The notes beneath the pieces were generated by a model that saw only the letters and a program-made list of their open reading frames with translations, searched no databases and was not told where the DNA came from. A DNA stretch of 64,000 bases from Flammeovirgaceae bacterium (GTDB lineage Bacteria; Bacteroidota; Bacteroidia; Cytophagales; Cyclobacteriaceae): the NCBI GenBank assembly GCA_015180985.1, contig CP054185.1:372001-436000 (forward strand). Reading direction: 5' to 3'. A program made the translations under genes and the position numbers. Of this stretch, positions 46,715 to 55,097 are shown piece after piece (position 1 is the first letter of the stretch; the number at the start of each line of letters is the position of its first letter).

Positions 46715-48817
46715 ATGGCATTTATTGGCAAGTTGCGGGATAAGATGGGCACCTGGGTAGTGGTTTTTGTGTTCGTGGCTATTTCTGCATTTATACTGGG
46801 CGATTTATTGGGCAACAACTCGGTTTTGTTTGATCGCAACGATGTTGGCGAGATTGCGGGCCACACGGTTTCGCTGGAGGAATTTCAGCAGGCCGTTCGC
46901 GAACGCGAAGCCAGTTATATCCTCAACTTCAACCGCCAGCCGGGCGACCGCGAAATGATCACCCTTCGTCAGCAGGCGTGGGAAATGCTTATCCTGCGTT
47001 ACGCCATTCAGAAAGAATATGCCAAAGTAGGGGTTGTGGTTTCTGATGATGAAGTGGTGGACATGATTACCGGAAAAAACGTGGATGAAAGCATTAAGCA
47101 ATCGTTCATCAACCAGCAAACCGGTCAGTTCGACCGGGCCCAATTGGGCGCTTATATCAGCCAACTAAAAGCCATGCCCGAAGGCTCAGAGGCACGCGTT
47201 CGCTGGGAAATATTTGAACGTGAGTTGCGGCCGGCCCGTGAACGCCTGAAATATGAAAATCTCCTTATTAAAAGTGCATACGTAACTGCAGCCCAGGCCG
47301 AGTTTGATTACCACATGCAAAACGATGTGGCTGAAGTAAAGTACCTGTTTGTACCGTACTACTCGGTAAGCGATACAACTATTACCATTACCGATGACGA
47401 CCTGAAAGCTTATTACAACAAGAACAAGGAAAAATATAAAGCCGAACACACACGCGATTTAAAATATGTTTCTTTTCCTGTGCTGCCTTCGGCTGATGAC
47501 ACCCTGGCTATTAAAGAAGAAATTACCCGCCTGGCTGCCGAACTGAAGACTGCCGACAATGATTCGGTTTTTGCTACATTAAATACCGATGGCAGCAACG
47601 CCTACGCAAAATACACCCCGGCAAACCTGCCCGACTTTGTAACTACCGCTGACTTGGTGCCCGGTAATGTAGTTGGGCCATTTATTGATGATTCCTCCTA
47701 CAAAGTTTTTAAAGTATCCAAAACGGGTACCGACACCACCTATAGCGCACGTGCCAGCCACATTCTCATCCGGTGGGAAAACGATACGGATGCCGCAAAA
47801 AAAGAAGCTAAGGAAAAAGCAAGAACCATTCTTAAAGACATTAAAGCCGGTGCCAGCTTTGCCGAAAAAGCCCGCGAATTCGGAACAGACGGCACAGCAA
47901 CGCAAGGTGGTGACCTGGGTTGGTTTACCAGCGGCCAAATGGTAAAACCCTTTCAGGATGCCGTTTTCGGTGCTACCAAAAAAGGTGCGCTTAACGATGT
48001 GGTCGAAACGGAATTCGGCTACCACATTATTGATGTTACCGAAGTAAAAGATAACCGCTACTACACACTGGCCATAATCGAACGCGAAATTACACCCGGT
48101 GATGCCTCTATTAACGAAACCCTGCGAAAGGCTGAAATGTTTGCCGCAGACCTGGAGGGTGTTGACAATTTTACCGAACGGGCCGCTAAAGAAGGATATA
48201 CAGTACAGGAAGCCACTAACATTGGTGCTGCCGAAAGGCGGGTGGGTACCCTGGGCGATGCCCGCCAGATTGTTACCTGGTTATTCCGCGATGCAAAAAC
48301 AGGCAAAGTATCCGATGCCTTTGACCTGCAGGACAAGTATGCCGTAGTGGTGATGACCGGTGAAATTGAAAAAGGAATTAAACCTTTCAGTCTGGTAAAA
48401 AATGAAATCAAACCGGCCGTGCTCAACGAACTAAAAGGAAAGAAAATAACTGAGAAACTGAACAGTCTGAATGGCAGCCTTGATGAAATAGCCACCAATT
48501 ACGGACGCGATGCCGCAGTGTATTCCAACAGCAGTTTAAAACTCAATACCAATACAATGACTTCTGTTGGGTTTGACCCGGCTGCCGTTGGTGTTGCCTT
48601 TTCACTGGAAGGTGGCCAGCGCTCCAAACCCTTTGCCGGTGAAAGCGGTGTGATTATTATTGAAATGCAAAACAAAACCATCGCGCCCTCCATTGGCGAC
48701 TACACCATGTTTAAAAACCAACTGGAGCAAACGGCCAACCGAACCAATAGTTTTAATATAGCGGAGGCCATCAAGGAAGCTGCCAACATTGAGGATAAGC
48801 GATACAAGTTTTATTAA
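46715..48817 (+). CDS. Membrane-anchored SurA/PpiD-like peptidyl-prolyl isomerase
   Basis: 700 residues from ATG 46715. One N-terminal membrane span (WVVVFVFVAISAFILGDLLG), SurA_N-type chaperone domain, a parvulin rotamase domain (ARASHILIRW ... GGDLGWFTSGQMVKPF ... EFGYHIIDV) near residues 345-445, and a second helical domain at the C-terminus. The layout is that of PpiD, which helps fold outer-membrane proteins at the inner membrane. A terminator follows. Confidence 0.92.
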   Translation: MAFIGKLRDKMGTWVVVFVFVAISAFILGDLLGNNSVLFDRNDVGEIAGHTVSLEEFQQAVREREASYILNFNRQPGDREMITLRQQAWEMLILRYAIQKEYAKVGVVVSDDEVVDMITGKNVDESIKQSFINQQTGQFDRAQLGAYISQLKAMPEGSEARVRWEIFERELRPARERLKYENLLIKSAYVTAAQAEFDYHMQNDVAEVKYLFVPYYSVSDTTITITDDDLKAYYNKNKEKYKAEHTRDLKYVSFPVLPSADDTLAIKEEITRLAAELKTADNDSVFATLNTDGSNAYAKYTPANLPDFVTTADLVPGNVVGPFIDDSSYKVFKVSKTGTDTTYSARASHILIRWENDTDAAKKEAKEKARTILKDIKAGASFAEKAREFGTDGTATQGGDLGWFTSGQMVKPFQDAVFGATKKGALNDVVETEFGYHIIDVTEVKDNRYYTLAIIEREITPGDASINETLRKAEMFAADLEGVDNFTERAAKEGYTVQEATNIGAAERRVGTLGDARQIVTWLFRDAKTGKVSDAFDLQDKYAVVVMTGEIEKGIKPFSLVKNEIKPAVLNELKGKKITEKLNSLNGSLDEIATNYGRDAAVYSNSSLKLNTNTMTSVGFDPAAVGVAFSLEGGQRSKPFAGESGVIIIEMQNKTIAPSIGDYTMFKNQLEQTANRTNSFNIAEAIKEAANIEDKRYKFY

Positions 48818-48827
48818 TTGAAATTAT

Positions 48828-48855
48828 CAGGCCCCGAAAGGGGCCTGCGTTTTTT
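48828..48855 (+). terminator. Terminator whose T-tract abuts the DUF493 start codon
   Basis: Stem CAGGCCCC/GGGGCCTG closed by a GAAA tetraloop, CG, then six T residues (48850-48855) directly followed by ATG at 48856. Confidence 0.88.
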
Positions 48856-49119
48856 ATGGACCAGGAGGCCATCCAATCATTCCGGCTTAAACTCGACCAG
48901 CACTACCGCTGGCCCTCCCTGTATATGTTTAAGTTCATCGTTCCCAAAGAACGGGCCGAAGAAGTTATTCAGCTTTTTCCGCTGCATACCGGTACACAAA
49001 AAAAATCAAGCCAGGGAAAATACATTTCAATAACCATACAAATGATGATGCCCTCCAGCGAAGCCGTTATTGAAGTGTACCGCAAAGCAGCAACCATTGA
49101 TGGCCTTATTGCCCTTTAA
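48856..49119 (+). CDS. DUF493 (YbeD-like) protein
   Basis: 87 residues. The ferredoxin-like DUF493 fold is recognised by LDQHYRWPSLYMFKFIVP and YISITIQMMMPSSEAVIEVY. YbeD has been proposed as a regulator of lipoate ligation, but no function is established. The ATG follows the terminator T-tract with no gap, an unusual position. Confidence 0.82.
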   Translation: MDQEAIQSFRLKLDQHYRWPSLYMFKFIVPKERAEEVIQLFPLHTGTQKKSSQGKYISITIQMMMPSSEAVIEVYRKAATIDGLIAL

Positions 49120-49168
49120 TGCTAAAGCACATTTTCTTACATTCGCTGGTCAGCTAAATCAGGCCACC

Positions 49169-49405
49169 ATGTGGAAAGAAGAAAACAACCGCCTTACAAA
49201 AACCTTTACGTTCAACAATTTTACCGAAGCATTTGGCTTTATGGCCAAAGTGGCTATTGAGGCTGAGAAAATGAACCACCACCCCACCTGGACGAACACC
49301 TGGAACCGCGTAAGTATTGAATTAACTACACACGATGCCGGCAACACCGTTACCGATAAAGACCGAAAGCTGGCCGCTGTTATCGATAAACTTTCGGGCC
49401 AGTAA
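49169..49405 (+). CDS. phhB: 4a-hydroxytetrahydrobiopterin dehydratase
   Basis: 78 residues from ATG 49169 (WKEENNRLTKTFTF), a short member of the family. The active-site motif MNHHPTW and the C-terminal ELTTHDAGNTVTDKD are present. The enzyme recycles the pterin cofactor of aromatic amino acid hydroxylases, and PCD-like proteins can also regulate transcription. Its stop overlaps the rsmI start (TAATG). Confidence 0.87.
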   Translation: MWKEENNRLTKTFTFNNFTEAFGFMAKVAIEAEKMNHHPTWTNTWNRVSIELTTHDAGNTVTDKDRKLAAVIDKLSGQ

Positions 49406-50085
49406 TGGAAACAAAAACCGCACTGTTTATTGTGCCTACACCCATCGGTAACCTGGGCGATATTACCCTGCGTGCACTGGAGGTACTTAAATTGGTGGAC
49501 CTAATCCTGGCTGAGGATACGCGCACCTCCGGGAAACTACTTAAACATTACACTATCGATAAACCACTGCAAAGCTTTCATAATTTTAACGAACACAAAG
49601 TTGTTGGCGCACTCATTAAGCGCTTGAAGGAGGGTGAACAGATGGCCCTCATCAGTGATGCAGGCACACCGGGCATTTCCGACCCCGGATTTTTAATTGT
49701 ACGGGAGGCATTGAAGGCCGGCATAAAAATAGAATGCCTGCCGGGGGCAACGGCTTTTGTACCTGCCCTTATCAAATCAGGCTTGCCCACCGACCGGTTT
49801 GTATTTGAGGGGTTCCTCCCGCATAAAAAAGGCCGGCAAACAATGTTGAAAAAACTGGCCACCGAAGAACGAACCATGATTTTTTACGAATCGCCACACC
49901 GGCTGGTAAAAACCTTGGAACAGTTTGTTAATACCTTTGGTGCAACAAGACCGGCCTCTGTATCGCGTGAGCTTACCAAATATTACGAAGAAACTGTGAA
50001 CGGAACTTTGAAAGAAATACATAATCACTTTGCCGGCTCAGAGGTAAAGGGTGAATTGGTTATTGTTGTGGGGGGGCTATCCTGA
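49405..50085 (+). CDS. rsmI: 16S rRNA (cytidine-1402-2'-O)-methyltransferase
   Basis: 226 residues. SAM-binding FIVPTPIGNLGDITLRALE at the N-terminus, AEDTRTSGKLLKHY, and ALISDAGTPGISDPG are standard RsmI motifs. It methylates the ribose of C1402 in the decoding centre. It starts on the last base of the pterin dehydratase stop codon and is therefore coupled. Confidence 0.95.
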   Translation: METKTALFIVPTPIGNLGDITLRALEVLKLVDLILAEDTRTSGKLLKHYTIDKPLQSFHNFNEHKVVGALIKRLKEGEQMALISDAGTPGISDPGFLIVREALKAGIKIECLPGATAFVPALIKSGLPTDRFVFEGFLPHKKGRQTMLKKLATEERTMIFYESPHRLVKTLEQFVNTFGATRPASVSRELTKYYEETVNGTLKEIHNHFAGSEVKGELVIVVGGLS

Positions 50086-50137
50086 TAAATAACCGGACAC
50101 AAAAAACTTTTCCTTATTCTCGCGCGTTGGTGATTTA

Positions 50138-50145
50138 TATTTTTG
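50138..50145 (+). promoter_or_regulatory. -7 element for the inositol monophosphatase gene
   Basis: TATTTTTG fits TAnnTTTG and ends 16 nt before the ATG at 50161. No TTG at the expected distance upstream. Confidence 0.35.
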
Positions 50146-50160
50146 GAATTTAGCCGGCAC

Positions 50161-50955
50161 ATGAACCTGGAGGAACTAAAACCGGAAGTCATTAAAATTT
50201 GCAAAGAGGTTGGGCAATTCATTCGTGAAGAAGCCCAGGCCTTCGACCGATCGCGCATTGAGTTCAAGCACGGATTTAATAACCTGGTTTCGTATGTTGA
50301 TAAAGAAGCAGAACAAAAACTTGTTACACAACTAAAGCAACTAATCCCTGGAAGCGGTTTCCTTGCAGAGGAAGGAACCGGTTCATCCGCTCAAAATGAA
50401 TATAACTGGATTATTGACCCCCTTGACGGCACCACTAATTTTATGCATGGGCTTCCTGTATTTGCCATTAGCGTGGGGTTGGCCAAACACGGAAAGCCTG
50501 TTCTGGGTGTGGTGTACGAAGTAAACCGGGATGAGTGCTTCCACGCAACCATCAACAGCCCGGCTTATTGCAACAATCAACCCATCCGGGTTTCGGCAGT
50601 AAGCCAGTTAAACGAGAGCCTGCTGGCCACCGGCTTTCCATACAATTATTCGGATAGGAAAGAAAACTACCTGCATATCATCCGGCTTTTCCTGGAAAGA
50701 ACACACGGTATCCGGAGGCTGGGCAGTGCTGCTATTGATTTGGCTTATGTTGCCTGTGGACGATTTGAAGGCTTTTTTGAATACAACCTCAATGCCTGGG
50801 ACGTTGCGGCAGGTGCGCTTATTGTACAGCAAGCGGGCGGCATGGTGACCGATTTCAGTGGGGGCAATAATTTTTTGCATGGAGGCGAAATAATCGCGGC
50901 CGGAGAAATACATCCGAAAATGCTGGACCTTATACGGTCGCAGTGGTTCAAATAA
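50161..50955 (+). CDS. Inositol monophosphatase family protein
   Basis: 264 residues from ATG 50161. Metal-binding motifs: LAEEGTG, WIIDPLDGTTNFMHG and LNAWDVAAGALIVQQAGG. Family members dephosphorylate myo-inositol phosphates or related sugars or CysQ-type nucleotides; the substrate here is unresolved. Two hairpins separate it from the convergent permease gene. Confidence 0.92.
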   Translation: MNLEELKPEVIKICKEVGQFIREEAQAFDRSRIEFKHGFNNLVSYVDKEAEQKLVTQLKQLIPGSGFLAEEGTGSSAQNEYNWIIDPLDGTTNFMHGLPVFAISVGLAKHGKPVLGVVYEVNRDECFHATINSPAYCNNQPIRVSAVSQLNESLLATGFPYNYSDRKENYLHIIRLFLERTHGIRRLGSAAIDLAYVACGRFEGFFEYNLNAWDVAAGALIVQQAGGMVTDFSGGNNFLHGGEIIAAGEIHPKMLDLIRSQWFK

Positions 50956-50957
50956 AG

Positions 50958-51012
50958 AGGCCTGACGTGTTACCGTCAGGCCTGGCAGAGATGGTCTGAA
51001 AAAATTCAGACC
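50958..51012. terminator. Two tandem hairpins between convergent genes
   Basis: Perfect 10-bp stem AGGCCTGACG/CGTCAGGCCT (50958-50983), and 8-bp stem GGTCTGAA/TTCAGACC with an AAAA loop (50993-51012). T-tracts are poor on either strand, so the termination role is inferred from position. Confidence 0.6.
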
Positions 51013-51017
51013 TGGGG

Positions 51018-53423
51018 TTATTCGTAACGAAGTGATTCCACCGGGTTAACCGTGGCCGCTTTAATGGACTTGTAACTCACCGTAACAAGGGCAATAAGAA
51101 GAGAAACGCCTATCCCCATCAAAAAAATTGATGGGCCGAGTTCAATCCGGTAGGCAAACTGGTCAAGGTACAACCGGGTAACCCACCAGCCCAGCGGGGC
51201 TGCCAGTATAAAACCTATGAGCACCAGCCCGATAAATTCTTTCGAAAATTTAATCACAATGCTTTCCACAGATGCCCCCAGCACCTTTCGCACGCCAATT
51301 TCTTTTGTCTTTTGGGCAGCCATAAACGTTACCAGCCCCAATAAGCCCAGGCACCCGATGAAAATGGCCATTGAAGTAAAGATGGTAAGGAGCACAGACA
51401 TTCTTCGCTCGTTGTCATAGAACTCTTTTATTTGCTGATCCAAAAACTCATAGCTGAAGATGTGATCAGGGTAGGCCTGTTCCCACTTTTCCTGCACTTT
51501 TTTAATGACTGATTGGAAATCGGCTGAAGCAATTTTAACCGAAAGGCAGTCGTACCCCCGTATCCGGTTAAACATAATGACCGGCTCAAGGGGTTGCGCC
51601 AGCGACATGGTGTGAAAATCATTTACCACGCCCACCACCGGCTTTTTTCGGCCCCACATGGTAATTTCTTTACCAATGATATCCTGCGGGTCAGTTAAAC
51701 CAACCATCTTTACTAACTTTTCATTCACTACGAAACCCGTGGCTGTATCGCCATCAGCCAGCTTTTCGCCAGCCAGTATCTTCAATTGAAATAAATCGAA
51801 GTAACTGTCATCGGCTTGTTTAACTTGTGTAACAAATTCCTCTTGGCGTCCTTCGAAGAAAAAGCCGGTAGATGAAACGTTTCCGGATGCCGGTGGTGAG
51901 CTGTTCAGGCTGACTTTTTCGATACCTGAAAAGCCCTGTAACTCATTCTTCAGCGTACGCATTTTACTCACACCATCAGCACCACCCGGGCTTTCGCGCT
52001 CCGGTATCGGTACGGAAACAATGGCGTCTCTCTGAAAGCCCAAATCTTTACTTTGAAAATAATCCATCTGGCGGATGATAACGATGGTGCCGATGATGAA
52101 GAACTGGGAAATAAAAAATTGAGTTACCACCAGCCCCCTGCGTAACATGTATCCTGAGGAGTTTCGATTGCTAATCAGATTTTTAATAGCGAGTGCCGGC
52201 TTAAACCTCGAAACAATAAATGAAGGATACAAGCCGGATAACAGCGATACAATAATAAAAACAGAACCAAGAAATACCCATAAAACAACATCTCCAACAG
52301 GGTTAATGGTAAGATTCAAATCGAGAAAAGGGTTAAGAAAACGCAAAGCCAATTGGGCTATGCCCAGCGAAAGCAATACAGCTGCTAACGTAACTAAACT
52401 GGTTTCGCCAAGAAACTGCACAATGAGTTGCCCGCGCGTTCCGCCAAGGGATTTTCGGATACCTACTTCTTTCGAACGTTTAATGGCCTCAGCTGTTGTA
52501 AGGTTAATGAAGTTAATGCAAGCCGTAACAATCAAAAATACGGCAATAACACTCAGGGCCAGCAATACAGACTTTGATACCGTATTGTAGTTGAGGTTAG
52601 AGTAACGGTCATCAAAATGAATTTGAGCCAGCGGCTGAAGCGGGTGTGTGCGTTCAAAGAAATCACCATTCCCCAGGTGCTTTTTTACAAAATCGGGCAT
52701 ACGGGCCTCTATGCTTGCGGGCGATTCGCCCTCTTTTAGCAGGATGTAACATTGTTCATCGCTCCAGATGCTGTTCCAGCCTTTTTCGTCCGATTCCTTT
52801 TTTATCGTAGCAAACGAAAGCATAACATCAAATGGAAGATCAGTATTACCGGGAAGGTCTTCCATGATAGCCGTAACGCGGTACTCGCGGTTTTCAAATT
52901 TTATTACCTCGTCAATCGCATCCTCTTTGTTGAAATATTTAAGGGCCGACCGTTGCGACAAAATCACTTCGTTGGGTTCATCAAGTCCGGCTTCGGCATT
53001 ACCATGAATAATCTTTCGGTCAAAAATTTTAAAGAAATTAGGCTGCGCAAAAACGACTCCGCGCGGTTCATCATACTTCTTCTGTTCACCGCTGGGCTGC
53101 GGTACGGTAATCAGGCTGCCGGCCCGGTAGGACAAGAAAGTAACCTCCTCCGCTTCGGGGAAATCGGTTTTAAAGGCCTCCGGCAAAACAGCCGGTACCC
53201 CCGGTGTGTGATCGTTGCCGTTGTTGCCACGGGTTTGAGTAACTACGCGGTAAATGCGATCGCGCTTAGAATGAAACGTATCAAAACTGGTAGCGTGGCG
53301 GATGAGCAGGAAGAGGATGAGCGAACTGGTAATTCCCAGCGTAAGACCCGACAAGTTAATGAGTGCACTGCCTTTATCGCGCCACAGGTTCCGGAAAGCA
53401 GTTTTCAGGTAATTTTTAAGCAT
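51018..53423 (-). CDS. MacB/FtsX-like ABC transporter permease
   Basis: 801 residues from ATG 53423 (LKNYLKTAFRNLWRDKGSAL). N-terminal span, MacB periplasmic core (PCD) domain, four-span FtsX unit, then a second PCD plus FtsX unit at the C-terminus ending SIKAATVNPVESLRYE, the typical double arrangement of Bacteroidota. Such permeases act in lipoprotein/LPS or peptide mechanotransmission together with a separate ATPase, which is not adjacent. Confidence 0.9.
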   Translation of the reverse strand: MLKNYLKTAFRNLWRDKGSALINLSGLTLGITSSLILFLLIRHATSFDTFHSKRDRIYRVVTQTRGNNGNDHTPGVPAVLPEAFKTDFPEAEEVTFLSYRAGSLITVPQPSGEQKKYDEPRGVVFAQPNFFKIFDRKIIHGNAEAGLDEPNEVILSQRSALKYFNKEDAIDEVIKFENREYRVTAIMEDLPGNTDLPFDVMLSFATIKKESDEKGWNSIWSDEQCYILLKEGESPASIEARMPDFVKKHLGNGDFFERTHPLQPLAQIHFDDRYSNLNYNTVSKSVLLALSVIAVFLIVTACINFINLTTAEAIKRSKEVGIRKSLGGTRGQLIVQFLGETSLVTLAAVLLSLGIAQLALRFLNPFLDLNLTINPVGDVVLWVFLGSVFIIVSLLSGLYPSFIVSRFKPALAIKNLISNRNSSGYMLRRGLVVTQFFISQFFIIGTIVIIRQMDYFQSKDLGFQRDAIVSVPIPERESPGGADGVSKMRTLKNELQGFSGIEKVSLNSSPPASGNVSSTGFFFEGRQEEFVTQVKQADDSYFDLFQLKILAGEKLADGDTATGFVVNEKLVKMVGLTDPQDIIGKEITMWGRKKPVVGVVNDFHTMSLAQPLEPVIMFNRIRGYDCLSVKIASADFQSVIKKVQEKWEQAYPDHIFSYEFLDQQIKEFYDNERRMSVLLTIFTSMAIFIGCLGLLGLVTFMAAQKTKEIGVRKVLGASVESIVIKFSKEFIGLVLIGFILAAPLGWWVTRLYLDQFAYRIELGPSIFLMGIGVSLLIALVTVSYKSIKAATVNPVESLRYE

Positions 53424-53818
53424 AGCTAAGAAATTTTGCTCTACCTCATTGCCAAATGAAGTGCCAGTTAAAAACACTGATTATACAGTAAAAATCAGGG
53501 TTGTGTAAATCTGCCATGTTCGCATACGCGCTTTTTTGTCCGCAATCGGGCATTTTTATTACTGATAATCCGTAAACAAACCACCAGCTAATACCTCAGC
53601 CCAATGATTCTTTGCCTGATACCCCAAAAATGCTTCGCTTAACGGCTCAGCGTAACAAATACACTGCTGTCCTGAGCTCCGCTGCAAGCGGGCGAAGGAC
53701 CTCTTGTGAAAAGTAGGAGGTAAGTAAATGGACCAGCAAATTGACCAAATTTGAAATACAATAGGTATGTCTCTTGAACTATAGCACTTTCTATTTATCA
53801 AAGTTCAGGCAATTCAGT
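53424..53818. other. Intergenic region of about 0.4 kb
   Basis: No credible gene. An 80-codon minus-strand frame (53559-53801) has no recognisable domain and its composition matches a repeat. A hairpin-forming repeat lies at 53651-53705. Possibly the remains of a degraded gene. Confidence 0.5.
53651..53705. repeat. Hairpin-forming intergenic repeat (CCTGAGC...GAAGGA type)
   Basis: GTCCT at 53669-53673 pairs with AGGAC at 53696-53700 and encloses CCGCT/AGCGG around a 3-nt loop. It resembles the CCTGAGC-x-GCGAAGGA repeats scattered in many genomes. Only one copy is visible here. Confidence 0.45.
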
Positions 53819-53826
53819 TAACTTTG
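53819..53826 (+). promoter_or_regulatory. -7 element for the FeoB-associated gene, predicted leaderless
   Basis: TAACTTTG, exact consensus, separated from the GTG start at 53831 by TGGT only. Confidence 0.5.
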
Positions 53827-53830
53827 TGGT

Positions 53831-54001
53831 GTGCTTCAGAATATAATTATACTACTCTTATTCCTGTCGGCTGTTATTTACCTGGGCCTGCTGGTTTACC
53901 GGGCCTTTCAGGCCAAGTCGTGCGCCACGGGTTGCGGCAAGTGTGCGGCAATTGATGTGGATAAAATCGCGAAAGAACTACAAAGCCGGCAGAAGTTCTG
54001 A
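53831..54001 (+). CDS. FeoB-associated Cys-rich membrane protein
   Basis: 56 residues from GTG 53831. One N-terminal span (LQNIIILLLFLSAVIYLGLL) then a soluble tail with the conserved cysteines KSCATGCGKCA. This matches the small FeoB-associated proteins of Bacteroidota linked to ferrous iron uptake, though feoB itself is not in the window. It ends 1 bp from the convergent radical SAM stop. Confidence 0.78.
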   Translation: MLQNIIILLLFLSAVIYLGLLVYRAFQAKSCATGCGKCAAIDVDKIAKELQSRQKF

Positions 54002-54002
54002 A

Positions 54003-55025
54003 TCAGGCCCATACCTTTGTACCCTCCGTACAGTTCCTACAGATTTCAATTTCCTTTCTTGACTGGAGTAAGGAACTTCTGAACTGCCGGTATTTATCAC
54101 CAAACCAGATTTGCCGGAACGACTCCTGCGTCAGATCACCAAGCACATGATTAGCGTCTTTATCGAAACAACAGGGTACCACTTTGCCGTCCCAGGTAAT
54201 TACGCAACTGTGCCACATTTTCCAGCAATGGTTATCGAGGTTGTTCTTTATTGTGTAGGTTCCGTCATCATTTTTTTTGTAGCGCGAATATTTTTCCTGC
54301 ACGGGTAGTAAATCTGAACCACGGGTATAATCATAAATCTGCGCTGTTTTGAGTAAGACCTGATCAACGCCCAGTTTTTTTGCCAATGTATACACTTCGG
54401 GAATTTGGTGTTCGTTGGGTCGCACCACCAGGAACTGAAAAATTACATGCGGAGTTTTGGATTTTAGTTCTTTCTTCATCCGGATAATATTTTTCGTTCC
54501 CTCAATCACCTTATCAAGATTACCACCGATACGGTACTGCTGGTACGTGTCCTGCGATGTTCCGTCTATAGAAATGATCAATCGATCCAAGCTGGATTGC
54601 ACGGTAGTCCGTGCCAGGGCTTCATCCAGGTAATGCGCATTGGTTGACGTGGCCGTATAAATTCCCTTATCAGCGGTATAGCGCACCATGTCAAGAAAGC
54701 GCGGATTCAGATAAGGTTCGCCCTGGAAATAAAAGATGAGATACGAAAGCGTAGGCGCCAGTTCATCAATAACCTTTTTAAACAGGTCATCCTTTAACAT
54801 TCCGGTGGGCCGGGTAAACGATCGTAACCCGCTGGGGCATTCGGGACAGCGGAGGTTGCAACTGGTTGTTGGCTCAATAGCGACACTGATGGGCAATGCA
54901 GAGAGAACAGCTTTGCCGGTAATGCGCGACCGATAATAACCCGATAGCACCTGAGTGGCATTCCAGCTTTTTCGGGCGGTTAATTTCCCCGCCAGATTCA
55001 GCGCATCCTGTAAGCCTGTAAACAT
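54003..55025 (-). CDS. Radical SAM/SPASM-domain protein
   Basis: 340 residues. Radical SAM motif CNLRCPEC (Cys56, 60, 63) and a C-terminal SPASM-type cysteine set (HSCVITWDGKVVPCCFDKD ... CRNC). SPASM proteins mature peptides or modify sugars or enzymes with an auxiliary Fe-S cluster. The substrate is unknown; no peptide precursor ORF was seen adjacent. Confidence 0.9.
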   Translation of the reverse strand: MFTGLQDALNLAGKLTARKSWNATQVLSGYYRSRITGKAVLSALPISVAIEPTTSCNLRCPECPSGLRSFTRPTGMLKDDLFKKVIDELAPTLSYLIFYFQGEPYLNPRFLDMVRYTADKGIYTATSTNAHYLDEALARTTVQSSLDRLIISIDGTSQDTYQQYRIGGNLDKVIEGTKNIIRMKKELKSKTPHVIFQFLVVRPNEHQIPEVYTLAKKLGVDQVLLKTAQIYDYTRGSDLLPVQEKYSRYKKNDDGTYTIKNNLDNHCWKMWHSCVITWDGKVVPCCFDKDANHVLGDLTQESFRQIWFGDKYRQFRSSLLQSRKEIEICRNCTEGTKVWA

Positions 55026-55097
55026 GGCGGTAAGTTAAATGAAAATTAATGGCCGGGCTGGCATTTGTTTTTATCTTTCGGAATCGGTCTTTACCCC

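Noticed and set aside
52752-53429. 225-codon plus-strand frame opposite the MacB-like permease
   Set aside because: Shadow frame in a long, intact permease gene.
53559-53801. 80-codon minus-strand frame in the permease/FeoB-associated spacer
   Set aside because: Covers a hairpin-forming repeat, has no domain and unlikely composition; kept only as an intergenic note.
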